From Guyanagaster necrorhizus (lineage: Eukaryota; Basidiomycota; Agaricomycetes; Agaricales; Physalacriaceae): a stretch of DNA of 23,419 nt. Location: assembly GCF_019112545.1 (NCBI RefSeq), contig NW_025064970.1:1-23419 (forward strand), given 5' to 3'. The position numbers were made by a program, and so were the translations under genes. The notes under the pieces were generated by a model, which made no database searches, was not told the DNA's origin, and worked only from the letters and a program-made list of their open reading frames with translations. Numbering within the stretch: position 1 is the first letter of the stretch; the number at the start of each line of letters is the position of its first letter. Below are positions 1 to 9,859 of this stretch, piece after piece.

Positions 1-303
1 CTCATCAACGATCCTACAAAGGTCCCTTGGTTCTCTTTACACCCGACGCTTCAGTCCCTGGCTCTGAGTTTCATCGTCTACGGTTCGCCAATCTCTAATA
101 GAGAATCTTTGGCTGGGACTCGAACCTTGGTACTCAACGATAAACCAATGGTGTTATCATGCTCTTTTAGGAACCCGCATAGCAACAAGCCGCTGTGGTG
201 GCAGAAAAAACAGTATCAAAAAGCTGGGAGATTTTTTGATCAGGACTCAAACCAGGTAGTCGTCAAGTCGTGCATATACCACCAGTCCATGCTTTCATTC
301 TGA
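1..303 (+). CDS. Possible 3' end of a gene cut by the window edge (uncertain)
   Basis: Two plus-strand frames are open from the left edge. One runs to a TGA at 301-303 and would give about 100 C-terminal residues. The other stops at TAA 96-98, and its last residues (GPLVLFTPDASVPGSEF, then HRLRFANL) also read like a natural protein end. Only one, or neither, can be real, and I recognise no family in either. No methionine start is needed because the gene would enter from outside. If the longer frame is right, only 46 nt separate its stop from the next start at 350, which is tight but possible in fungi. The ATG-less 5' side means this could also be non-coding. Confidence 0.25.
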   Translation, partial: LINDPTKVPWFSLHPTLQSLALSFIVYGSPISNRESLAGTRTLVLNDKPMVLSCSFRNPHSNKPLWWQKKQYQKAGRFFDQDSNQVVVKSCIYHQSMLSF

Positions 304-349
304 AACACCCTGCTTAGTTAAAGGATCGATCGGCCCAATACTCTTAAAC

Positions 350-1680
350 ATGAACTTGACGCTGCTCGACGACAATGTGCTCATACACACTATCACGTTT
401 CTCTCAGTGCCTCATATACTTGCATTGCGACAGGTAATGATCTTCTCGCCCTATGATACTTGCTGCTAAATATGAATCCTCAGACATGTAGGCGATTCGA
501 TGAACTCACGAGGGAAGAACACATATGGATCAATATTCTAAACCACGACATTCTACCAAATGAATACCCATTCCCTCTTGAAATATTTGATACCACAACA
601 GATCTCGAGCACCACGTACGAAATTCGTACCGACTCGCAGGCCAATGGCGTTCTCAGATTCCTCAATCACCTATGATAAAGACATTTTATACCGAGAGGC
701 CTGTATCAGAGGTCAAGTTGCTTCCAGGGCGAGGACACAAGTGGTTGCTGGCCGTATCTGAGGGAAAATCCCTGGTGATTTGGAACATCTTGCTGTGGTC
801 CAAGTGCTCGATATGGACCCCTCTCCTGAACGACGGTGGATTCACAGATGTGAAGGTTAACGATAACCCAGAGTCTGAAGCTGCCATCGCAGTCTCATTG
901 TGAGCATCTTTCAATCTTCTAAATGATCAAACCTTCTGAACAACTACTGATTTCTAAAGATCGCAAAGAATTGCGCTCCTGTGTTTGCACGACGATGGTC
1001 ATTTGTTTGAAGTCTTCTCTCTCGATGTCAACCTCTTCCTTGTCACCCTCGCCGGCGACTTTCTAGCACTAACCAATCGCACCTCCGAAACAATCATCCG
1101 TAACTGGAAGACCGGCGAGCTCGCACACCTTGACACACCATCCGATCATTGCCTCGAAACCATCATAACCCCGCCCACCATCCTCGTAGTATGCACCAGG
1201 TCCATTTCTCGCTATGTCCTTCCATCACGAATGCCTGTCGACCAATATTCCTTTGAACCCATTGACGGCGCCAGTGCAACCCCCACCTCCATTCTTATCC
1301 GTGGCGATATGTCTTCCGCAGATATCAATTGTAAATGTTTCCAATACTACTCCATATCATCCTTCCCGCCAACGCTCATCGCTAAAACGCACTCGCCCAA
1401 GAGAACTATCGGATGTCCAAAGGTCGTCCTTGGCAAGCGGGCAACGGCCGTTTGGATCCATTCCGACCAAAGCCACTGGTTTTCAGGCTGGAGCGAACGG
1501 AGTGATGAGGCAATCATTGCTGCTGTATTTCCTGGTCCACTCAACGACACAGGATATCCCTGTGTCTATAATTTGTGTATCAATACGAGAGATCCATGGA
1601 TCTCATTGGACTATGATGAAGATGTCGGGAGGATCGCAGTTGCATCCCGCACAGGGCAAATCACGATTTGCCAATTGTAG
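350..1680 (+). CDS. F-box protein with propeller-like C-terminal region, 3 exons
   Basis: Exons are 350-433, 484-899 and 960-1680. The introns are 434-483 (GTAATG...CAG, 50 nt) and 900-959 (GTGAGC...AAG, 60 nt, with a CTGAT branch-like site). Spliced length is 406 aa. Residues about 5-45 form a classic F-box: LLDDNVLIHTITFLSVPHIL, then a conserved LRQTCRRF across the first splice site and an HIWINIL end. F-box proteins normally bind Skp1 and present substrates to SCF ubiquitin ligases. Downstream, VKLLPGRGHKWLLAVSEG, a SLVIWNI strand and a terminal GRIAVASRTGQITICQL look like WD40/beta-propeller blades, though clear WD dipeptides are lacking. The ATG at 350 was chosen because it places the whole F-box in frame through the intron. 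The first ATG inside exon 2's open frame lies in the intron and would lose half the F-box. The substrate is unknown. Confidence 0.82.
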
Positions 1681-1941
1681 TCAAAACACGTTCTCTTTGT
1701 GATTTCTTAGTGGTTACACACCGACTCGGACATTCTTTAATTTTTGGTTTTGTTCCTAGACTTAGCAAATGTATTTCGTTCTATTCTACTACTCTACATG
1801 ACTTAACAATACCCAAATGGCATACAATCTGTAGAATATATGGTATAATATACCTTACAACCTGTATAATATATGGCACCTCAACATTGGAGGCCATCTG
1901 TCTCTTAAGGCCAAACTCAGTCTGAACACTGAAGAGCGAGC
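1681..1941. other. Shared 3' intergenic region between convergent genes
   Basis: These 261 bp separate the stop codons of two convergent genes, so both polyadenylation regions must lie here or overlap. The stretch 1800-1880 is AT-rich and carries a near-perfect 15-nt direct repeat (1829-1843 and 1862-1876, one mismatch). Between the copies is a 6-bp palindrome with a one-base centre at 1842-1854. Such AT-rich elements are compatible with bidirectional 3'-end formation, but no canonical AATAAA stands out. Confidence 0.5.
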
Positions 1942-3580
1942 TCATGCATTACTCTGATGAACAATACAAGCAGTTTTGCAATCCTCCTGATCCAATAAGA
2001 ACTCAGTGTATATTCCTTGATTCTTGATCCTGAACAAGTCATGGAGTGGTGACTTGTCAGGGAATGGGCTGGCTCGGTGCATGTTCCAATCACAGCCCAG
2101 CAGTAATAGTCTTAGTTTTGCCAGGTGACTATCACTGTCCAATCTGGAAAGGACCATCACATGAAATCCATCCATCTCTTTCACAAGATCCATATTTCCC
2201 ATCTGCATTGTAACCTCTCTAATGCACAGCTCCCTTAGATGTGGGGCTTTCCCTCTCCCAGATTCCAAAGCTTTAAAGGTATCCCTTGCTGTTGCTGTAT
2301 TAATGGTGATGTCCAGCTTTTGGAGAGCAGGGGATTGCATGAGGATGGGATCAAGGAACAGTTCAACAGAAACAGGTATGGACAAGGTGATAATAGTCAA
2401 ATTGCACTCTGACCGCTGAAAGAGATTAATCAGACGGGAGTACTCGACAGCATCGAAAGTGACTCCGAAGATAATACAGTTTTCTGGCTGTAGAATACTG
2501 AACTCCTGGAGCGCAGGGAGAGTGACATAGTCGAAAGTGACTGGGACTTTGTCAAAATGATGTGTATTTGCCCTAGAAATGACAAATGTAAGCCGTTGGA
2601 GAGAGGTGTGGCATATATGAGGATATGAAATTGGTGCAGAAAAATCACGAGGATGTGGAGCTGGTGTTATAGTGAATTCAGCTAGACATTGTGCATGTTG
2701 TAGCATGTCATGGAGTTCAGCAGGATCATATGAATATACATGGAACTTGCATAGCTTGGTCAAGTTTATTGGCATACACCGATATAAAGTATATTGAAAA
2801 GTGACATCTTGGATAGGCGATGAGGAGAAGAGCTTGTGTGACACTTTGGCATCGATCCATGGTTGAATGACATCTAAGAGTCTGATATGAAGTTTCATCA
2901 ATTGAATGGCTGGGGATGACTTGGATGCTAGGTATAGCAGCTTAACCAACTCTGCTGCATTTGTGTGCAGCTCTAAAGTTGACCAACGTTCCGGATGGAG
3001 GACTATGCCACTGAGAACATTCATTGTTTCACTATCCAGGTAGTTTATGGAGATATGCATGGGTAGGTCTCTGGAGAGAGAGGCGTATTGTTCAAAGAAC
3101 ATAGGAGAATAGTGGTGGAAATTTTTAGCAATGCAGACTCTTGTCCATAAGGAGGGACAAGAACGAGAAATGCACCGCCATGTGGAACACACTTGACCGA
3201 GGATCCATGGAGCATGATGAGGATCAGGAACATCAGAAGATGCGAGGTCAAATATTTCAAGTAACAACTCTCGAGGCAAACAACGGATCGGTGCCAGGAG
3301 GGCCTTGCAGCAGCCGAGGTCCTTGAGAATCCTGTCTCGTCGATCTCTGATTTGTATGAAGAGAGATTCAATTGTTTGTAGCTCCTCTTCAAGATTGGTG
3401 ATGTCGTCAGACAGAGAGGCATGACAGATGTCGTGTGATGAGGCTCCCAATTGCAAGAGTTCAATAGCATTGACAGAAGGTGTGTAAGGGACTACAGCAC
3501 CAAACTCGCATTTAGGACAGGTAACCTGCATGATTTCATTTGTTAAAGGGGAGAAGGACTAAAGGAAAAGTGCTTACCAT
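1942..3580 (-). CDS. F-box-like protein (coiled coil plus LAPI-type F-box), Agaricomycete family
   Basis: The body is one open frame from 3531 down to TGA at 1942-1944. I place the start at ATG 3578-3580, followed at once by an intron at 3526-3577 (GTAAGC...CAG, 52 nt), giving a protein starting MVTCPKCEFG (528 aa). If that intron is retained, an ATG at 3529-3531 gives MQVTCPKC in the same frame (529 aa). Residues about 40-75 are a coiled coil (TNLEEELQTIESLFIQIRD). It is followed by ALLAPIRCLPRELLLEIF, the F-box-like core of a large mushroom-specific family, then VCSTWRCISRSCPSLWTRV. The remaining 350 residues are leucine-rich and probably LRR-like (for example LRELCIREV). The expected role is a Skp1-bound adaptor of an SCF ubiquitin ligase; the substrate is unknown. 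An N-terminal CxxC pair is a minor oddity. The gene converges on the F-box gene at 350-1680. Confidence 0.85.
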
Positions 3581-4668
3581 TTCTGATGCTCCTTGGGGAA
3601 AATTTGATGAAGAACTTTGGAGGTGCGAGGGAGATCCAGACTTAAATGAAAATGAGTGCTAGTGTCTACCATGTGTTAATCTTGAAATAGAAGGACATCG
3701 TAGTCTCAGTAGTCTCAGTCAGATTCATCTGATCGAGTGAGTCAGTGAGTTAGAGAGTGACGAATGAATGTCTATGTTCTCACACTACTTGAGACATGCC
3801 GAGTTTCATTTTTCACTTCACTGCCATGGACCGCGACATTGAAACAAGACATCGGACGGGTCACAAAAAGAGCTGTAATGTTTCTTGTTGAATTTGAACT
3901 GTGGTCCAATATGCTAGGCCTGTTGCATACGGAGGAATACTTCGTAAAATGGTGTTAAATGTTATAAATCTTTCATTCATATTCTGTGATTTGCTGCTGC
4001 GGGAGAAGTGATAATACAGAAGATGGGATCCAGTACACACATTCTTCCATCTGCATCTGTTGTGCTATACATTGCGTTCAGCGTGACAAGCTCGAAGGTT
4101 CAATGTTCAGCATCAAGCCTCTTCATCCTAAGCTCAAACGGGTCATGCAGCTCGATTTAAATGGCGATAGAAGTCCGTGATGGGTTTCATTTGGGCGCGC
4201 CATGATGCTTAGCTAGTAAGGGTCGATTACCAAATTCGTCTTCGGAAGCTGTACAGGTGGTGTTTCTGATTCTCACTCCCTACCCCATCACCGATTTTAG
4301 AGCGACGAACGAAACGGAGACTCGTTTTCCCACTTGCGTAGTCAAAAGTATTAGCTTCGCAACTGGTCCCTTTCCTTATCAAATTCTGGCTCTTCCAAGC
4401 TGCTGTTCCACCACATTTGGATATCCTTGATGCTCGAGGAAGGCGTAAACCGGCCCTACCGAATTCCTATCTAATAGATACGAAAGACACGATCCGTGCA
4501 TGTCTATTTTGGGGACTTTACGACTGCAGCGTCGTTGACAGACACGCAGCTTGATTTGTATCTATCTCTACTCGAAGAGTAAGTCAGGCTCACAAAGAAT
4601 AATTATAGGAGACGCTGAACGTCGCCGAAATGAAACAATGTTAATCCTCATGTCTCCATCTCAACAAC
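3581..4668. other. Intergenic region; upstream of the minus-strand F-box gene
   Basis: No convincing ORF. Close to the F-box gene start, 3690-3760 is a simple-sequence patch with a duplicated TAGTCTCAG and a run of GAGTGA/GTGAGT units containing TGAGTCA at 3738-3744, the consensus for Gcn4/AP-1-type bZIP factors. It lies about 160 bp upstream of the proposed start, a sensible distance for a regulatory site. The rest (3760-4668) shows only short chance ORFs. Confidence 0.3.
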
Positions 4669-5193
4669 TGAAAGGCTACACTTCACAAGAAGAACGAAAC
4701 GATTTTCGCACTCATCCGTGGTGGATGCTCAGCTGCAGACCTTGATTCATCCGTTCGTGACACAACCCCTATACTCGAGAGCGAAGTCCGATGTAGAGAC
4801 CAAGAAGTGAGACTACAAAAGTCCCTGATATCTGATCTGAAATGTGAACTACAGAACGATCAATGCGACCTCGACAACCACATGTCTATCCTTGCTCCCA
4901 TTAGTCTTCCCGAAGATCTACCCCTTCTGATTTTCAAGTTCGCATCCGACGGCATCGGAGACCGACTCTCCTTCGTCTCACAAGCACCAACTTTTTTGGC
5001 TCTTTTCAAAAACGTACCACACCTTCATACTTTCATCTCAAGGTATGTCAGGGTAGATCTATCCATGTTTAAAGATGCAGGCGAGGAGCCTCCTCAATTC
5101 TTTTCTTCTGCGCCGCCTCTCCTGGTCGGCGAATTTTGTGGATGGGATTTCAAAAGGTTGTCCACTTCCCTTCATCGGTTTACTGATCTCTGA
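4669..5193 (+). pseudogene. Relic of an F-box-like gene (same family as 1942-3580)
   Basis: One frame is open from about 4669 to TGA 5191-5193 without a usable start. Its peptide has the layout of mushroom F-box-like proteins: an N-terminal IRGGCSAADLDSSV-type opening, a coiled coil (LESEVRCRDQEVRLQKSLIS), then SILAPISLPEDLPLLIFKFA, which matches the LAPI-x-x-LPxELLxEIF core. After that only about 80 residues follow, where intact relatives have 300 or more. No in-frame ATG precedes the coiled coil. The neighbouring frame that carries ATG at 4650 (MSPSQQLKGYT) stops at 4744, implying a frameshift between the two. I read this as a truncated, frameshifted copy. A missed 5' intron could still rescue the start, but not the missing C-terminus. 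Confidence 0.55.
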
Positions 5194-5673
5194 ACACATG
5201 AAATGTCCGGAAATGTTAGTATAAGTGGAGAACAGCTGATTCGAGATTTATCGTAAGCAGACGTATTTATTCCAATCCTCTGTAACGGTGGATAACGCGA
5301 TGAGAATGGCACATACAAGAGTCTCTGTCCCTCCTCTAGTCCTGATACCGGAGATCCAATATCATCCACAGTTTAATAGTGAATATATTCTCACAAACAA
5401 GCATTGTCCCTCTCGCCAGTCCTGTTTCTCGACTATAAATCGTTCTCGATGAACGATGCACCCTTAATTCATTCCTCTAAAGACTGTTTCAATAAAACCC
5501 TGTTCTGAATTTTGGCGACATCGAAAGAATGGGTGTCATTACGTCCCGTTCCTGGTTACATTCGATCTTACTGCCATACATACTGAGGATGTAAAACCGG
5601 ACATTTGAGTGTGTACTAATCGATACAGGATGGTCACTATACTACATATGAATGTATTTAGGTAATTCTATTA
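5194..5673. other. Intergenic region, nothing recognised
   Basis: Lies between the F-box relic and the stop codon of the minus-strand zinc-finger gene, so its right part should hold that gene's 3' UTR and poly(A) site. No ORF, repeat or RNA gene is visible. Confidence 0.4.
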
Positions 5674-8181
5674 CTATCCACGTCTGTGGGATTGCAGGTT
5701 CTTGCAAGCATTTGTACACATGTGATTGTACAGAAGCCGTTTAGATTGATAGAAGTTTTTGCAGTGAGGACACTGCACACCACGGGGACGCAAATGAACA
5801 TCTTCAAAGTGAGCTGTGGCCTCTGCGACTGAAAACATCGCCGTATATCTATGTTCTTCACAATGAACAAACCACAGGCAGCGATCGGTATGTCTCGCAG
5901 CCGGGTCTTTGGTCTGACTTGGACAGGCGGAATCGCAGTTGACGGTGGTGTGATGGGCGAGGTAGTGCGCCTTGAGAGTTTCGAGAGTGATTTCGGCTCG
6001 ACACGTATTTATTGGACAGATGTAGAGGTTGTCCGGTCTGTCGATACGTTGGATTCCATAGAAATATGTCTCGACTGTGGCGTTTGGGGGAACCGTGTAC
6101 AATTTGATGAGCCGACTGAGTTGGAACTTTGTTAGAGGAACATATGTATTTCTTCCGTCCTCACTGGATTGGTTTAGAGTGAGCAGATAACTGGCTGAGA
6201 ACGATAACGACTTACAAAAACGACGCCAAGCCGAGAGGTGGAGGCCTACAATAATAACAGTCAGTGAGGGAAGGAAGAAACGGTCGGAAAATCATGCACA
6301 GTATTAACTGTTTGCGACAGAGAGTTCGCTCGTATGGAGGTTTCCTTTGATCGAAAGTGAGCAAATACGTCAAATAAAACCGAGAAGGAAGACGTACTGA
6401 GACGTCTTCGAGGAACCACATTTTCCCTTAGATTTCTGAGTCGGAGCCTTGCATGTCAATGTAAGTCTATTCAAAGAGGGAGAAATAGTGTAGACGCACT
6501 GTCCGATGCGCCTGATACTGTTGAACGACGCGTCATTGATGAAATGCCGATTGACCGACAGTTCTTCCTGGGTGACCGTTTTGTCGAGATTGATTTTCGA
6601 GGATGACGCCACTGGGTATTCATCATGGGGTGGCATGTAGTTCGGCGTACCAGGTATGATGTATCGTTGAGTGTAGGATGAGGAATGGACTGAAAGAAAT
6701 GAGTTGGAAGGATCCGAGCTTGACGTTGGGGCAGACCTTCCGGGAATCAAGGAATGGGAGTGCGTCTGGGTTGAACCAGACCTACCGAAAGCAAGAAAAT
6801 TCGAACAAGTAGCTAGGAGAGTGTGTCTACTTTCGGTGTCAATGGATGTGTTGGAGAACAAGGATACACATACCCTGAACGTGTAGGGTTCTCGCCAACA
6901 GGGATGTTCGAGCCACATTCTCTTGTGTACCCATCATTTTCGCTTTGGAGGTAGAATTGGCTTTTACGTGAAACCGTCGTCGATGATGACCTCATAGTTC
7001 CATCACTCAATGGAAGTTAATAACAGAATGCGGAAGCAAATCAAAGCAACATACCTGTTTTCCCACCAAGCACGAGGTACGAAAGCTTCAAGGTCGTGGC
7101 CACCGTGCGAACACATTCCAAAGCCATACACGTTGCCATGTGAATGACGTTCGAAATCATTACCCCTAGCGAATGAATGAGGCAATACCGAGCTAATCCA
7201 GTGAGTATGATCCTATGAGGAGAAAAATATACCGCTCACTTGTCCACAGTACATCCTTCCATGAACGGAGCATTCGTGCTGAAGGAGTGACTTGAGCGAA
7301 GACGCGTGGATCTGATTCATGGGTACATGCCCAACATCGGCACCACCGTAGTGGCCACCTACAACGAGACCGTCCACATCGCGGCCTGTCCTGCCATGCC
7401 AGAACTGGTCATCGACCTCAATGCCAACCGACATAGTGGCTGGAACGACAGAATGCCTAGCATGACGCGACATGGATCCCGTTAATAAGCGCGAACGAGA
7501 AAAAAGCCACGACCTACGTGTTCATCTCGTCCGGTTCGCTAACGAAGCCATCTGAAAACACGTTCGTCCGCGGAACGTCGGTGCTACGAATGCATCAGAT
7601 CAATAATAAATGACAAGGAACATAGACAGGTACCTGCTCGACACGTCTAAGAGCGTGAAAGTGAGGTCGAAAAGCACACCGCCACTACTGCTTGGCGGGG
7701 AGGTTTCTGAGTGTGAGGAGGACAGAGAGGACTCATCATCACCGCTGAGAAAGGATATCAGGCATGTATGAGAGAGTGTGAAGAGTGGGTAGACGTACGA
7801 ATGATCACCAGGTTCTTGGACCATCGCGAATGGGAGACCACTCCTGCACGATGTCAGTGCCACAGAACATGAGAATTGTGTGGGAACATACCCGATACAT
7901 GACAGAAAATCATCAGAAGACATAGAGGATACGATGAAAAGACAACATTCAGCCGGGATTTTGAGAGACGAGACGTGGTCCCGTGACTGAAAGCGATGAA
8001 CAATCAAGACATCCTGCGTGGCATTGTCCTGAAGAACAGGCCGACGCGGAGGTCATTATGCAAAGTCAAATTCGGGTTTGTGGCGTTCTGTCCTTCCCAT
8101 CCCTTTATTCAAGGGTAATGGTCCAGAGAAATGTAGCCCGTTACTTACCCGCGACTTTGCCATAGGATTGTAGCTAAACAT
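5674..8181 (-). CDS. Multi-exon protein with C-terminal C2H2-like zinc fingers, about 12 exons
   Basis: Exons in transcript order: 8181-8149, 8028-7892, 7843-7799, 7744-7634, 7583-7518, 7456-7253, 7192-7055, 7005-6874, 6826-6398, 6344-6309, 6245-6216, 6163-5674. All introns are GT-AG, 47-120 nt, and the join keeps one frame (616 aa). Intron 6 is uncertain: a strong GTGAGC donor at 7239 with AG at 7213 would instead make a 27-nt intron and a 627 aa product. The start at 8181 (MFSYNPMAKSR) is the ATG that fits the phase-0 first intron. The middle is rich in His, Gly and Ser (GFGMCSHGGHD, AWWENSDGT). The last exon has three Cys/His groups between residues about 500 and 610: CPINTC...HYLAH (C-x4-C-x11-H-x3-H), C...C...HFEDVH, and CPHC...HMC. 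Likely a nuclear DNA- or RNA-binding protein, perhaps a transcription factor; no named family is recognised. Confidence 0.7.
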
Positions 8182-9129
8182 TGTTCTTGGAGTGTTCCTT
8201 TGCCTGCAGCGTTGTTCGGGTGCTAAAGCACAGGATCTAAGCTCGATATAGACGAGAGAAAGACTTGAGCATCAGGCAACCAGTGGCCATAGATTGTTCT
8301 GACAAAGATTGTCGATTATTCCAGATCGACGGTTCCAGTACTTTGGTCATGTATCATCTCCAGAGTTACGAGAATCTGAACACAAAACATTGCTTGTCGC
8401 CGTTGTTATCGTCCCTGGCTACGCTGAGAAGGAAGGCTGCATGTTGCCGTGTTTATGGCAAGTACGAGACATCAGAGTAACGACCCATTATTCAGCGTGG
8501 AGCCTGTTAACCCGGTGTTTTAGGTAGTACCCGCTCGTGCTAAAAAGTTCAGTTGGTGATGGCCAGGAAGGGAAGGATCCGGCAATGACCGAGGGCCGGC
8601 TTCGTTTCATAAATGTTTTGTCTTCGCACAATAAGGACTTGATCAGGCGCGTCACTGCTGAGACTAGTAAGAAATAGATGTTAAGGTGCAGAGATTGTTT
8701 CCATTGAATCATGAATTGGCCCTGTGAAAATCGAATTTTAAATTACAAATTGATTTTACCCTATGGCTCTCAGCTTGGCCGACATTTTTCACTTACACTG
8801 AATTTATATTTAGTCCGACGAATACCTGTTTCTCGCGGCTTTGTTTTGGTTCTCCTTGCGTGACATGAGTGTCACTTTCTTATGCACTACGGGCCGGTGG
8901 TAGGTGATGTCCCTGTGTAGCGGATGCGAAGAAAGAATACACGACTTTCCTAATTAGCAGACTAAAGCGTGAAACTAGCTTTCTTTTTCTCTCGCTGAAT
9001 ATTTGGCGGTGTCGCTAAAAAGCTCTTCTCCGCTCTTTTCTGAAACATTAACGTATTTACTCTCCCGATCAGATCGATAAACAGCTACTCTAAGCCTTGA
9101 ATTTGGCGGTTGGCGCAGGCTTTGAACCA
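8182..9129. other. Intergenic region between divergent promoters
   Basis: Holds the 5' flank of the minus-strand zinc-finger gene and the distal flank of the plus-strand promoter at 9130-9270. No TATA box is obvious for the zinc-finger gene. The short ORFs here on both strands are unlike coding sequence and have no recognised motif. Confidence 0.4.
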
Positions 9130-9270
9130 CGGATGACGGTGACGAACAAACAAACGTCATTGAAAGCAGATCCCCCGCCCCCGAATATGGCCTCCCGACT
9201 GGTATAAAACGGCGCGTCCTTCAATCGATCTCTTTATCCTTCCTTTCCCTCCTTCCCTCCTTCCCTCACT
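9130..9270 (+). promoter_or_regulatory. Well-formed promoter: bZIP half-sites, C-rich box, TATA box, pyrimidine tract
   Basis: In order on the plus strand: TGACG at 9134-9138 and 9140-9144, ACGTCA at 9154-9159 (CRE/bZIP-type half-sites), a C-rich box CCCCCGCCCCC at 9172-9182, TATAAAA at 9203-9209, and a pyrimidine tract with three tandem TTCCCTCC-type octamers at 9245-9268. The spacing fits a fungal RNA polymerase II core promoter, with transcription starting near or in the CT tract. The first ATG downstream (9321) opens only a 21-codon ORF. The bZIP and C-box assignments come from motif match only. Confidence 0.5.
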
Positions 9271-9859
9271 GTCTCCCTCAAGAACAATTGGTATTGATAG
9301 CGCGCTGGATGAGGTGAATCATGCTGGATAGGACCTTCGAGTTCGGAGACGATCCTCGCCACCATTACAGCTCAATATTACTGTGACTCCGGCTTCGGGT
9401 CAGAGATATTTGATACTTTATGTGGCTGCCGCATCTCTGCGTCTGCGCCTTTTGGGAGAGGAGCCGCTTGGTTATCTCTGGATGAACATTGTTCCGAGAC
9501 GGAGTAGCATTGTCAAAGAACCGGCATCGCTTTGTGGATTCTTGGGTTTGCCCTAGTCCAATTCGAAGCCGCGGTGTCGATCCCCAAGCTTCTTCCCGTT
9601 GGGGATATGTATGGTACGGGTGATGCTAATTCATGGCGCGTATCCATGTGCAGATTAATCTGTCCAGCGTTGTATAGTTCCTTCGCACTTGACTTCATTC
9701 TGGCGCAAGCGATTTTGGTGACATGGTGCGATGGATAACTGTTGATCATGGATTTGGATCGTATATCCCCGATGAATGGGTCCGGGTTCATTATTGCGAC
9801 CTATTGGTAATAAGGTGTTCAAGGTATATAAATCCGGTTTGTGGCCTCATTTAATCTTG
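9271..9859. other. Expected transcribed region downstream of the promoter; no long ORF
   Basis: The first ATG (9321) gives MLDRTFEFGDDPRHHYSSILL and then stops. Two other frames stay open for about 55-85 codons each (one from about 9330 to TAG 9555, one to TGG-rich sequence ending near 9738), but I could not join them with good splice sites. It could be a non-coding transcript, a decayed gene or a gene whose introns I missed. A second TATA-like box, TATATAAA, lies at 9825-9832. Confidence 0.3.

Noticed and set aside
92..140. tRNA gene on the minus strand (GGTTCGAGTCC matches a B box)
   Set aside because: The T-stem does not pair beyond three positions, and no matching 5' acceptor strand or A box lies upstream.
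460..903. Gene starting at ATG 460-475 in the first F-box locus
   Set aside because: That start lies inside intron 434-483; using exon 350-433 completes the F-box.
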